Part shown: positions 7,898-15,756 of the stretch, one piece after another | Numbering within the stretch: position 1 is the stretch's first letter | How the letters are laid out: the number at the start of each line of letters is the position of its first letter | From: Methylosinus sp. C49 | Lineage (GTDB): Bacteria > Pseudomonadota > Alphaproteobacteria > Rhizobiales > Beijerinckiaceae | Reading direction: 5' to 3' | DNA length: 64,000 bases | Assembly (NCBI RefSeq): GCF_009936375.1 | Contig: NZ_AP022334.1 | Span: forward strand, 1 to 64,000 | Made by a program: the position numbers and the translations under genes | The notes under the pieces: generated by a model | What the model was told of the DNA's origin: nothing | Databases searched by the model: none | What the model saw: only the letters and a program-made list of their open reading frames with translations

Positions 7898-8220
7898 ACC
7901 GTATCCGCTGCGTCATGCCGCCACGCGGACTGGCTCAGATTCCGACGCGTCGCGGCGGCGAGCGAGAATCCGTCCCCGCCCATAAGGCTTATTTGCGCAT
8001 CAGCTTCCTCGAGCTCGAACGCGCCCGTCATGCCCAGGAGATCCGCACGGGGCGGGCGCGCATCGCGGCTCTTCTCGCGCGCAGCAATGAGATCGAGGCG
8101 GAAAGGGCGCAGATACTGAACACGGTGCGCGCTCTGCTCCCGCCGGAAGCGTCCGACCGGAACGGCCGCGGATCGGAGCCGGGCCGGCCCCGCGGAGGAC
8201 GTTTCCGCTACGCCTATTGA
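7894..8220 (+). CDS. Small helical gas-vesicle-cluster protein (GvpV position)
   Basis: A 108-residue basic protein starting in the gvpN stop codon (ATGA). Residues 30-80 (LRISFLELERARHAQEI and onward) form a charged helix likely to be a coiled coil, and the C terminus is Gly/Arg-rich. It occupies the place of the small gvpV gene of the Serratia cluster, between gvpN and gvpF, but I cannot confirm homology from sequence alone. An upstream in-frame reading from 7618 lies inside gvpN and is rejected. Confidence 0.6.
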   Translation: MNRIRCVMPPRGLAQIPTRRGGERESVPAHKAYLRISFLELERARHAQEIRTGRARIAALLARSNEIEAERAQILNTVRALLPPEASDRNGRGSEPGRPRGGRFRYAY

Positions 8221-8242
8221 ATCGAAGGAGCGGGCATTCGCC

Positions 8243-8563
8243 ATGGCAAAGAAACCGGAAGCAAGGTCGGAGGCCATTCCGAGCATGGAACATCGCCGCG
8301 TCGAAAATGGCTTGCGCGCGGTCGGAGCCGCCGCGCGCGTTTTCCTCACGGACGAGCTGCAGGCCCGAGAGATCAAGATCACGCGCATCGCTCCGCCCGC
8401 TGGCGAAGAGGGTGTCTGGACAGTCGAAGCCGATGTCTTGACCCCTGACCTCGCCGTCAAGGCGCTGGGCATTCCGGTCAGCCAGGAGGTTTTGAAGCGC
8501 GAGCGGTGGAGCCTGGACATGGACTCGCAATTGGCCGTGATCGCCTTCGAGCTCGACGAATAG
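8243..8563 (+). CDS. GvpO-like gas vesicle protein
   Basis: A 106-residue protein with a helical N-terminal half and a C-terminal block (GVWTVEADVLT, then an acidic LDMDSQLAVIAFELDE end). This resembles the short GvpO family, in which a WxVxVEV strand is followed by a Y-V-L-D-E-based ending. Position after gvpN and before gvpF fits. The similarity is weak and the canonical Tyr-Arg ending is absent, so a cluster-specific protein is the alternative. Confidence 0.45.
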   Translation: MAKKPEARSEAIPSMEHRRVENGLRAVGAAARVFLTDELQAREIKITRIAPPAGEEGVWTVEADVLTPDLAVKALGIPVSQEVLKRERWSLDMDSQLAVIAFELDE

Positions 8564-8579
8564 CGGGAAAGAAAATCAG

Positions 8580-9329
8580 ATGTCGATGTTCGTCTATGGC
8601 ATCGTCGGCGCGGCCGAGCCGGAATTCGAGCCGCTCCGCGGCATCGGAGGGCGGCCGGTCACATCGATCTCACACGATGGAATCTGCGCCATCGTCAGCG
8701 ATCATCCGGGCGGCGCCATCCGGCCCGAACGGAAACATATTCTGGCCCAGCAGCAGGTTCTCTCCGCTCTCTACCGGCGATACGACATGCTGCCCATGGC
8801 CTTCGGCACGCTCACCCCGTCGCGCGAGGCCCTGGCCGAATTTCTCGGCGGCCGCCACGCGGATATCGCGGCGATGCTCGAACGGGTTCGCGGCTGTGTC
8901 GAGTTCGGATTGCAGATCAAGCTCTACGGCCCCGATCCGATTACCTATCTGGTCGCGCGCTCGCAGGAGCTGAAGGCGGCGCGCGACCGCGCCTTTGGCC
9001 GCCGCCGCGCGCCCACGCAACAAGAGCAGATTCGCCTCGGTCAGCTTTTCGAATCCGTGTTCACGCAGTTTCGCGGGACGGTGGCGGAAAAGGTGAGCGA
9101 AGGCATCGCTCCGGCCGCCGCTGAGGTGAAACTTTTGCCGCCCCGCAGCCAGACGGAAATCGCCAATTTCGCCGTGCTGGCTCGGCGCGCTGAGGCGGAC
9201 TTGCTCGCCGCCGCGATCGAGGCGGTCGCCGCCGATTTCGGCGACGAATTCGTCTTCGGCCTGAACGGCCCATGGCCGCCGCATAATTTCGTCTCGCTCG
9301 ATTTTTCGGCGGGGCTCGAGGAGGCGTGA
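8580..9329 (+). CDS. gvpF: GvpF/GvpL-family gas vesicle protein
   Basis: A 249-residue protein with the full GvpF/L pattern: MFVYGIV start, HILAQQQVLSALYRRYDMLPMAFGT in the first domain, and the C-terminal GLNGPWPPHNFVSLDF motif. GvpF/L are minor proteins required at the start of assembly, where they hold GvpA monomers. It is more canonical than the copy at 2768. It lies immediately before gvpG, the usual neighbour. Confidence 0.95.
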   Translation: MSMFVYGIVGAAEPEFEPLRGIGGRPVTSISHDGICAIVSDHPGGAIRPERKHILAQQQVLSALYRRYDMLPMAFGTLTPSREALAEFLGGRHADIAAMLERVRGCVEFGLQIKLYGPDPITYLVARSQELKAARDRAFGRRRAPTQQEQIRLGQLFESVFTQFRGTVAEKVSEGIAPAAAEVKLLPPRSQTEIANFAVLARRAEADLLAAAIEAVAADFGDEFVFGLNGPWPPHNFVSLDFSAGLEEA

Positions 9330-9332
9330 GCG

Positions 9333-9599
9333 ATGTTCCTGATCGACGATCTTCTGATGGCGCCGGCGCGCGGCATGATGTTCGTGCTCCGCGAGATCGC
9401 CAAGGCGGCCGAGGCCGAACGCGAGGCGGAGGCGCGACAACTCCTTGCCGAACTGACCACGCTGCATCATCGGCTGGAGAATCGGGAACTGGGCGAGGAA
9501 GCCTTCGAGCGGCAGGAGAACGCGCTGTTGGAGCGGCTCGACCGTCTACGCGGCAAGCAGCAAGAAGTCGGAGGGGAGGATGACGGGGGTGCAGCCTAG
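9333..9599 (+). CDS. gvpG: Gas vesicle protein GvpG
   Basis: An 88-residue helical protein beginning MFLIDDLLMAPARGMMFVLREI, the GvpG signature, followed by a charged helix (EELGEEAFERQENALLERL type spacing). GvpG is an accessory protein that works with GvpF in early assembly. It starts 4 nt after the gvpF stop and overlaps the next gene by 20 bp. Confidence 0.93.
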   Translation: MFLIDDLLMAPARGMMFVLREIAKAAEAEREAEARQLLAELTTLHHRLENRELGEEAFERQENALLERLDRLRGKQQEVGGEDDGGAA

Positions 9600-10239
9600 A
9601 GCCTATCCCACGGCGGCGCCGAACGAAGAGCTCGGGCGGGACTTCGAGGCGTCCTCGCCGGCAAGGGAGACGCTGGTGTCCCTGGCCGAGGCGCTCGATC
9701 GGCTGCTCGAATGCGGCGTCGTCGTCGACGGCAATGCGACGATCGGCGTGGCCGGAGTCGAGCTCATTCACCTCGATCTGCGATTGCTGCTCGCCTCGTT
9801 CGACACCGCTTTCCCGGAGGGGCCGCCCGCGCGGAGCGGATCGCCTCGACGCCCGATCCCGCGTGACGGCCCTCCCTTGTCTTCGGCGATCGATGTGCGG
9901 CCCCGCTTCACGTCGAAGCGAGCGCCGCGGGCGCGCCTCGAAGCGGTCGACGGACCGAACGACGTGCGGCAAGAAGAGCTGCCGAAAGGGTTGCTGCGAC
10001 TGGTGCTGACCCTCGTCGGCCTGCTGCATGAGCTGTTGGAGAAGCAGGCTCTGCGCCGCGTCGAAAAGGGAGTACTGAGCGACGCGGAGATCGACGCGCT
10101 CGGCCGCGGGCTTCTGGCGCAGGCCCAGGAGATCGAGACGCTCCGCCGTCTGTTCGGACTTGAGGGAGAAGATCTCGCGCTCCGTTTGGGAGCCGGCGCT
10201 TTCGAGCCCGCCACAACAGAAGAAAGAGGCGTGACATGA
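9580..10239 (+). CDS. Fusion of a GvpA/GvpS-type domain to GvpK
   Basis: A 219-residue protein with two gas-vesicle domains in one frame. Residues 32-77 (SLAEALDRLLECGVVVDG, then GVAGVELIHLDLRLLLASFD) are a GvpA/J/S-type shell domain. Residues 78-131 are a Pro/Arg-rich linker. Residues 132-205 (ELPKGLLRLVLTLVGLLHELLEKQ cut at QALRR, then LSDAEIDALGRGL) are GvpK. These are normally separate adjacent genes. A GGAGGGGAGG Shine-Dalgarno lies directly before 9580. I see no internal ribosome site for GvpK. It could be a real fusion or a lost stop codon. Confidence 0.88.
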   Translation: MTGVQPRAYPTAAPNEELGRDFEASSPARETLVSLAEALDRLLECGVVVDGNATIGVAGVELIHLDLRLLLASFDTAFPEGPPARSGSPRRPIPRDGPPLSSAIDVRPRFTSKRAPRARLEAVDGPNDVRQEELPKGLLRLVLTLVGLLHELLEKQALRRVEKGVLSDAEIDALGRGLLAQAQEIETLRRLFGLEGEDLALRLGAGAFEPATTEERGVT

Positions 10240-10553
10240 CATCCATTTCCGATTCCCGCGCCGGCCTCACCCATGCGGTCGAGAGTACTAATCTCGCCGA
10301 TCTGCTCGAGCGAATACTCGACAAGGGAATCGTCGTCGCGGGCGACATCAAGGTGAAGCTCGTCGAGGTCGAGCTTCTCACCGTCGAGCTGCGGCTGGTC
10401 ATCTGCTCGGTCGATCGCGCGCGCGAACTCGGACTCGATTGGTGGAACGCAGATTCGAGAAAGAATGGCGATTTCCCGCTTCATGATCTCGAAAGCCGCC
10501 TGCGCCGGCTCGAGGCCGGCGTCCCCACAGAAAAGGAGACGACACCTCCATGA
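10236..10553 (+). CDS. gvpJ: Gas vesicle protein GvpJ (GvpA paralogue)
   Basis: A 105-residue protein with a GvpA-family core ([48 protein letters not shown]) plus a charged 35-residue C-terminal extension that GvpA lacks. The GLDWW ending of the core is typical of GvpJ, a minor shell protein implicated in forming the conical tips and in nucleation. Start and stop both overlap neighbours by 4 bp. Confidence 0.9.
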   Translation: MTSISDSRAGLTHAVESTNLADLLERILDKGIVVAGDIKVKLVEVELLTVELRLVICSVDRARELGLDWWNADSRKNGDFPLHDLESRLRRLEAGVPTEKETTPP

Positions 10554-11065
10554 CGAGCGAGAATGACAAGGGCGTGAGCGGCCTCTCCCGGATCGCGCGT
10601 CGGCTAGCCGATCTCATCGACGCGCTCGGAGAAATCGAGCAGAGCGGCAAGCTCCCTCGCCGAGGCCGCCAGGAAAAGAACGGCGTCGTGGTCGAATATT
10701 CCCTCGGCCGCGGCTCACTGCGGCCCGATGCGGACGAGGAGCCCGTAGCGGATACGAGCGCGCGAGCGCCCCGTCACGCCGAGACAGCTCGCCCGCGGCA
10801 GCCGGATCTTGTCGAGCCCGCCACCGATATTTTCGACGAGGACGACGAAATCATCGTGCTGTTCGACCTGCCCGGCGTTCACGGCGACTATTCCTGCATC
10901 CTCGACGGCGACATTCTGGCGCTGGACGCGAAGAGCGGCTCCAGACATTTCCGCAAGGAGATTCTCGTCCAGGGCGAGCTCGCGGACGAAACGCCGCGGC
11001 TGAGTTTTCGCAACGGCATTTTGGAGGCGCGGCTGAGAAAGCGACCGCAGGCGCAACCATCCTGA
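10550..11065 (+). CDS. gvpH: GvpH, Hsp20-like gas vesicle chaperone
   Basis: A 171-residue protein. The N-terminal part (about 8-40) has the GvpH-type LADLIDALGEIEQSGKL helix. The C-terminal part (about 90-165) is an alpha-crystallin/Hsp20-like domain: IFDEDDEIIVLFDLPGV, then strands ending in LSFRNGILEARLRKR. GvpH is thought to keep GvpA or the regulatory proteins soluble. It is coupled at both ends to its neighbours. Confidence 0.9.
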   Translation: MTSENDKGVSGLSRIARRLADLIDALGEIEQSGKLPRRGRQEKNGVVVEYSLGRGSLRPDADEEPVADTSARAPRHAETARPRQPDLVEPATDIFDEDDEIIVLFDLPGVHGDYSCILDGDILALDAKSGSRHFRKEILVQGELADETPRLSFRNGILEARLRKRPQAQPS

Positions 11066-11661
11066 TGTGCGAGACCGACATGCCACGCCTCATTCAAATC
11101 CCGATCTTGCACAGCAGCGTCGACATGGGGTCGCAAGGCGCCGCCTATAAGGCCGCTTTCATCGCGCAATATGGCGCGCAAAAATGGGAGGAGCGCGTTC
11201 GCGATTACGATGCGATCTGGCGAGCCATCGAAGACGCGCTCGACGCTCTGAGGCTCGATATGAGACAAGTGAAGCTCTATCAGGACAGCTTGCCTGTGTG
11301 CGGACGCGAGGCCGATCTCGTGCATACTCTGGCCGCTCTCGGAAGCCGCAATCATGCGCTGCTCGAGCGCTTGACGAGCGCCGGCGCGACGCTCGTCGGC
11401 TCCGAGTCGGCGGAGCTGTTGCTGGAGGAGTACCGCCTGCTCGGCGCGGGCGGCGGCGAACAGGCCGAGTCATTGCTGGATCGGCGCGATCGCTTCATCG
11501 CCGCGCGCATCGCCGAGACGCTCGGCCCGACGCAAATCGGTTTGCTGTTTATCGGCGCGCTGCACGATCCCGGAAAATATCTGCCGTCGGACATTATTTC
11601 GGAGCCGCTCGTCATCCACGCGCCGCCGACCTTTTTCTCCTCGAAGGAGCACCCCCGATGA
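11065..11661 (+). CDS. Unrecognised protein of the gas-vesicle operon
   Basis: A 198-residue soluble protein starting one base inside the gvpH stop. It opens with IPILHSSVDMGSQG and contains a region RRDRFIAARIAETLG followed by LLFIGALHD. That pairing of a charged helix with a hydrophobic strand ending in Gly-Ala-x-His recalls the TraB/ChaN-type hydrolase fold, but I cannot establish homology. Some gas-vesicle clusters carry an unassigned gene (for example gvpZ) near gvpH; correspondence is unproven. Its stop overlaps the start of the CDC48-type ATPase, so the two may act together. Codon 3 or 6 alternatives for the start are possible. Confidence 0.7.
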   Translation: MCETDMPRLIQIPILHSSVDMGSQGAAYKAAFIAQYGAQKWEERVRDYDAIWRAIEDALDALRLDMRQVKLYQDSLPVCGREADLVHTLAALGSRNHALLERLTSAGATLVGSESAELLLEEYRLLGAGGGEQAESLLDRRDRFIAARIAETLGPTQIGLLFIGALHDPGKYLPSDIISEPLVIHAPPTFFSSKEHPR

Positions 11662-13838
11662 TCGACGTTTCGGCGGACGCGCCGCTTTCACTCACCGTCG
11701 CCGAGGCGAGGCGCGAGGATGTCGGCCGCGGCATCGTGCGGCTTGATCCAGAGGCTCTGGCGACGCTCGGCGCCGCGCCCGGCGACATTCTCCTGCTCGA
11801 GGGAAAGACCCGGACGACCGCCAAGGCGATGCCCACATACAAATCGCATCGCGGCCAGCAGATCATTCAGCTCGACGGTGTCGTGCGGATCAACGCCGGC
11901 GCCAAGCTGCACAGCAAGATCGCCGTATCGGCGGCGCCGCGCCGAGAGGCCGTCCGCGTGGCGATGACGCCGCTCGAGCCCAGCCGGATCAGCGAGGAAG
12001 AGCTCGATTTCATCGCGCGACGGCTCGATGGTCTGCCTGTGCTGCGCGGCGATCTGGTGCGGGCGGCGCTGTTCTCGGCTGGGCATCGCGATTTTCGCGT
12101 CACGAGGACCGAGCCGGAGGGGCCGGTGATCGTTCATCCCGACACGCTTCTCGTCATCGACAAGGAGATCGGGCGGGAAAAAAGGGCGGAGAACGCCAGA
12201 AACGACGTGGAGGGAGTCGTCACCTATGACGATCTCGGCGGCATGGAGCGCGAGCTCGAGAAAGTTCGGGAGATGATCGAACTGCCGCTCACTCATCCGG
12301 AAGTTTTCGACCGGCTCGGCATCCGTCCGCCTAAGGGCGTGCTCCTGCACGGCGCGCCGGGCTGCGGTAAGACCTTGCTGGCGCGCGCCATCGCGCATGA
12401 GACAAACGCCGCCTTCATCTATGTGAGCGGTCCCGAGATCATCCAAAAATTCTACGGCGAGAGTGAAGCGCGACTGCGCAAGATATTTGACGATGCGAAG
12501 ACGCGTGCGCCCTGCATCGTTTTCTTCGACGAGATCGATGCGGTCGCGCCAAAGCGCGAGAAAGTCGAGGGAGAGGTCGAGAAACGCGTGGTTGCGCAGC
12601 TTCTGGCGCTGATGGACGGGCTCGAGAGTCGCGGCGAGGTCATCGTCATGGCGGCGACCAACCGTCCCGATAGCCTTGATCCCGCACTGCGTCGTCCGGG
12701 CCGCTTCGACCGAGAAATCACGATTTCCGTGCCGTCCAGGCGGGGCCGGCGGGAGGTTCTCGAAATTCATTCGCGTGGAATGCCTCTCGCCGCCGATGTC
12801 GATCTCGATCGCCTAGCCGAGGCCGCGCATGGGTTCACCGGGGCCGATCTCGCGGCGCTCTGCCGGGAGGCGGCGATGGCCGCCCTCCGACGCAATCTGC
12901 CGATCCTATCGCCCGACAAGGGGCCTGTTCCTTACGACGCTTTGCTGGCGATGGAGGTCACGATGGAGGATTGTTCGGCCGCGCTGTCGGAGGTGGAGCC
13001 GTCCGGCCTACGTGAGTTCACGATCGACGTACCCAATGTCGGCTGGGAGGAGGTCGGAGGGCTCGACACCGTCAAATCGGCTCTGCTCGAGGCGATAAAC
13101 TGGCCGCTATCGCAACCCGATCTCTTCGAGAAAATCGGGCTCCAGGCGCCGCGCGGCATCTTGCTCTATGGACCGCCCGGCAATGGCAAGACATTGGTCG
13201 TCAAGGCGCTCGCCACGCAGGGCAATCTCAATTTCATCAGCGTCAAAGGGCCGGAGCTGCTCTCCAAATACGTCGGCGAATCCGAACGGGCGGTGCGGGA
13301 TCTCTTCGCCCGCGCCCGCCAGTCGGCGCCCTGCCTGGTCTTTCTCGACGAAGTCGATGCGCTCGCGCCGAGCCGAGGGTCGGACGAGCGATCGCCGGTG
13401 ACGGATCGGGTCACGAGCCAGCTTCTCACGGAGCTCGACGGGGTCGAGGCGCGCAAGGACGTATGGGTGATCGCCGCCACCAATCGTTCCGACATGCTGG
13501 ACGAGGCGCTGCTGCGTCCGGGCCGGCTTGATTATCATATCGAGGTGCCGAGGCCGGACGTGACGGCGCGAAACGCCATATTGGATGTGCATCTTCGGCG
13601 TCGACCGATCGACCCGGCGGTCGATATCGAGGATCTGGCTCGGCGCACGGAGGGCATGTCCGCCGCCGAGCTGCGCTTTTTTTGTGATCGCGCCACGATG
13701 AATGCACTCCGCCGCATTTTTCCGTCCACTAGCAACGCCGGGCGAGCGTCCGTCGCCAATATTCAGCTCCAGCAGGAAGACTTCGAGCACGCTCTCGCCA
13801 ATCCGGTCCGTCGCGCGTCGATCCGTGCGACGCCTTGA
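11658..13838 (+). CDS. CDC48/p97-type double AAA+ ATPase
   Basis: Starting at ATG 11658 (GAAGGAG 9 nt upstream, overlapping the previous stop) it has 726 residues. Residues 1-190 resemble the CDC48 N domain (double-psi barrel plus CDC48_2). Two AAA+ modules follow: D1 with Walker A HGAPGCGKT (about 231) and Walker B IVFFDEIDAV; D2 with YGPPGNGKT (about 504) and LVFLDEVDAL. Both have Asn sensor and arginine-finger regions (AATNRPDSLDPALRRPGRFD; AATNRSDMLDEALLRPGRLD). This is the archaeal VAT/p97 unfoldase type, uncommon in bacteria. No HbYX proteasome-docking tail is present. Coupling to gvp genes suggests a job in vesicle assembly, disassembly or GvpA turnover. A longer reading from 11184 is spurious. 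Confidence 0.93.
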   Translation: MIDVSADAPLSLTVAEARREDVGRGIVRLDPEALATLGAAPGDILLLEGKTRTTAKAMPTYKSHRGQQIIQLDGVVRINAGAKLHSKIAVSAAPRREAVRVAMTPLEPSRISEEELDFIARRLDGLPVLRGDLVRAALFSAGHRDFRVTRTEPEGPVIVHPDTLLVIDKEIGREKRAENARNDVEGVVTYDDLGGMERELEKVREMIELPLTHPEVFDRLGIRPPKGVLLHGAPGCGKTLLARAIAHETNAAFIYVSGPEIIQKFYGESEARLRKIFDDAKTRAPCIVFFDEIDAVAPKREKVEGEVEKRVVAQLLALMDGLESRGEVIVMAATNRPDSLDPALRRPGRFDREITISVPSRRGRREVLEIHSRGMPLAADVDLDRLAEAAHGFTGADLAALCREAAMAALRRNLPILSPDKGPVPYDALLAMEVTMEDCSAALSEVEPSGLREFTIDVPNVGWEEVGGLDTVKSALLEAINWPLSQPDLFEKIGLQAPRGILLYGPPGNGKTLVVKALATQGNLNFISVKGPELLSKYVGESERAVRDLFARARQSAPCLVFLDEVDALAPSRGSDERSPVTDRVTSQLLTELDGVEARKDVWVIAATNRSDMLDEALLRPGRLDYHIEVPRPDVTARNAILDVHLRRRPIDPAVDIEDLARRTEGMSAAELRFFCDRATMNALRRIFPSTSNAGRASVANIQLQQEDFEHALANPVRRASIRATP

Positions 13839-13857
13839 TCGCGGTGGCGCCGCGATC
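13837..13857 (+). terminator. Hairpin at the end of the gas-vesicle operon
   Basis: GATCGCGG (13837-13844) pairs with CCGCGATC (13850-13857) around a 5-nt loop and overlaps the stop codon of the AAA+ gene. It is followed by a short C-run and not a T-run, so it is a weak terminator candidate. Confidence 0.45.
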
Positions 13858-14017
13858 CCCCGCTGATCGTGAGGATGGAATCTTTTGACGTCCCATTCGT
13901 CCAATTCGGTAGATGGCGGCGGAGTGCGCCCGTCTCTCGCCCAACCATACGGGAGTGCTGGACGAATGCCCCCAAACTTCCCCCTTCCCGACGGCGAAGG
14001 AGGAACTGTGCCGAGTA

Positions 14018-14400
14018 GGCCCGGGGAATTTCACCCCGAGCCCCTCACAGAACCGGACGTGATACTCTCGCATCATCCGGCTCGTGCCATCGCACGAAGG
14101 CTGCCGCCTTCCGTTGAATATTCGGACTCCTCCCAGCGAAGCCGGTTGGTCCGTTTTCAACGGCGATGACCCGCCCCCTTCGCTCCACGAGCATTACACC
14201 CGCTTCGACGCTACTACGGAGCAGTCCGCCCCTCTCCAGCGCTTTGGTACTTTCGGCGTCGCAGTGGGAGCCGCTTGCGCCTTTTCCCTTTGCATCGCTG
14301 GCAAGGTTCTCACGTTCCATACGAAAGCCTGATTGAGATTCGCGCCGCCTACATGCCGGATGCCGCTCGGGCCGTTTCAGGCACCTCCCGAGCTCGTCCC
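14018..14400 (-). mobile_element. 3' part of a group II intron (domains V and VI), ORF not seen
   Basis: Read on the minus strand, 14083-14050 is a 34-nt domain V: GAGCCGGA at one end pairs with TCCGGTTC at the other, the canonical length and end sequences. It is followed by a domain VI hairpin (GGCTCGGGG, a TGAAATT loop, CCCCGGGCC) ending near 14018 in CTAC. Sequence up to about 14400 or further resembles the rest of a ribozyme, but no reverse transcriptase/maturase reading frame exists, so it is ORF-less or truncated. The 5' boundary could not be placed. This element fills most of the 13839-14720 gap. Confidence 0.65.
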
Positions 14401-14720
14401 GGAGGAAGGGTCAGCCCCCGGTTTCGACATCGCCTAATCCGCTTTCGACACTTCATCGACGGTTTGCTTGCGCTCGCCTCTCTCAATCGTGCCTGCCGGA
14501 ATCTGGTTCCGACTTTTCCGCAACGTTCACCACCGGCGCTTTTGGCGACAGCAGCTTGCGGTGGCTTGAGATCAGCACCTGATCGCCGACCTCGAAGGGC
14601 CTACCTTCATCTCCCATATAGTTGCGCGCCGCCGTGTGGACCGGCGACGCTCGTGACACAAGACCCTTAGCGGACCCTCGACGGGGCTCCGTTCAAGCAT
14701 CCGCTGAGGGTTGGCCCGCT

Positions 14721-15182
14721 CTACTGCTCGGCTCCGCAGCCCGATAGGAATGCGGACATCTCCGCGCACTGGGCGGCGTCGAGCGCATAGACATGCGGCA
14801 TCTCGAAAGCGAAGCAGAAGCAAAAGACGGGCTCGGCCCCGCGCCGGTCGGTCCTCATGCGGATCGGCTTGCATCCCCGGATAATCTGGAAAAAGTGCTG
14901 GCTGTTATAGTCTTCTAGCTCTGGGACGCGCCCAGGATCGGCGGCGAACCGCCCTCCGAAATCCCGGAAATGCCGGACCTCTGCATCGTCCAAGGGAACG
15001 TCGACGCGCTCGCGACTTGCGTCGCAACGGATGTGAACCGTGGGGCCGCCGCGATCGGTCGTTCTGATCTCGAAGCGCACAACGCTCCCGTCGAACAGCC
15101 GGAAAACTTTCGCTTCAAGAACCTTTTCCTCGGATTCGCTCCCGAAGATCAAGTTGAGGACATTATCAACGAATGAGCCCAT
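14721..15182 (-). CDS. Hypothetical protein
   Basis: From ATG 15182 (GAAAGGA upstream, about 10 nt spacing) the protein has 153 residues; a longer form could start at 15251. It begins MGSFVDNVLNLIFG and then has alternating strands, with a Cys/Phe-rich stretch (PVFCFCFAFEMP) near residue 120. No family is recognised. It is one of few minus-strand genes in this mosaic stretch and has no coupled neighbour. Confidence 0.5.
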   Translation of the reverse strand: MGSFVDNVLNLIFGSESEEKVLEAKVFRLFDGSVVRFEIRTTDRGGPTVHIRCDASRERVDVPLDDAEVRHFRDFGGRFAADPGRVPELEDYNSQHFFQIIRGCKPIRMRTDRRGAEPVFCFCFAFEMPHVYALDAAQCAEMSAFLSGCGAEQ

Positions 15183-15756
15183 GATTGCGCGATCCTTTCG
15201 TCCGAGGTGGGCGGCGCGGCCGAGATCAAATCGTATCAGCATGTAACGCAATTCGCCTCACACGGCTGCGCGCCGGTCAGTTTCGGCATATCGCATCGCC
15301 GGTGTAAGTCCGAATAGAAACGTGACCCCTCTAGCATTCGGAAACTCAAACGTTCGGCGCGCCGATCGGCGTCGAAACCCCACGCCGGTTTATAGGCGAG
15401 ATCAGGAAAGTCAGTTGAAGCCGCGATCAGACCCGAACCTTTAGTGCGAACGTCCGGTTATGGCGCCACCTACCCGTTCGGGACGGCGAAGAGGAAACAC
15501 TGACCACAGCGGTCATTTCCGGCGCTCCGCACAGGTCGGTATCCGCAGCCGTCCAGAGGCGTTGGCGTCGCCTGAAAGCCGGTATAGCGACTTGACGGCA
15601 CTCCAGGCTGTCCGATACTCTCTATTCCAGCGGTGCAGGCCGCTCCTGGGTCCGCGGGAAGGGTTCAACCCACCTGTTCTCCAAGCGGACCGATTGCCAG
15701 CCCTTTGTGCTGCCGTTGCTGCGGACCTTCGGCGAAGATAAGCACGGAGGTCTGTG
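15183..15756. other. Non-coding stretch, possible insertion-sequence end
   Basis: No convincing gene. A segment near 15300-15340 (GTAAGTCCGAATAGAAACG followed by TGACCCC) resembles the ends of IS21-type elements by eye, but no transposase is present and I could not find the opposite end. The remainder shows nothing recognisable. Confidence 0.3.

Noticed and set aside
13885-14332. Short + strand genes after the gvp operon
   Set aside because: They overlap the group II intron domains on the other strand and have no ribosome sites or recognisable content.
14477-14650. Integrase-like C-terminal fragment on the minus strand (RPFEVGDQVLISSHRK)
   Set aside because: It recalls the end of retroviral-type integrases but is too short and has no core domain nearby, so I do not annotate it.
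15300-15340. IS21-type insertion sequence
   Set aside because: Only a short end-like segment was seen; no second end, target duplication or istA/istB gene.
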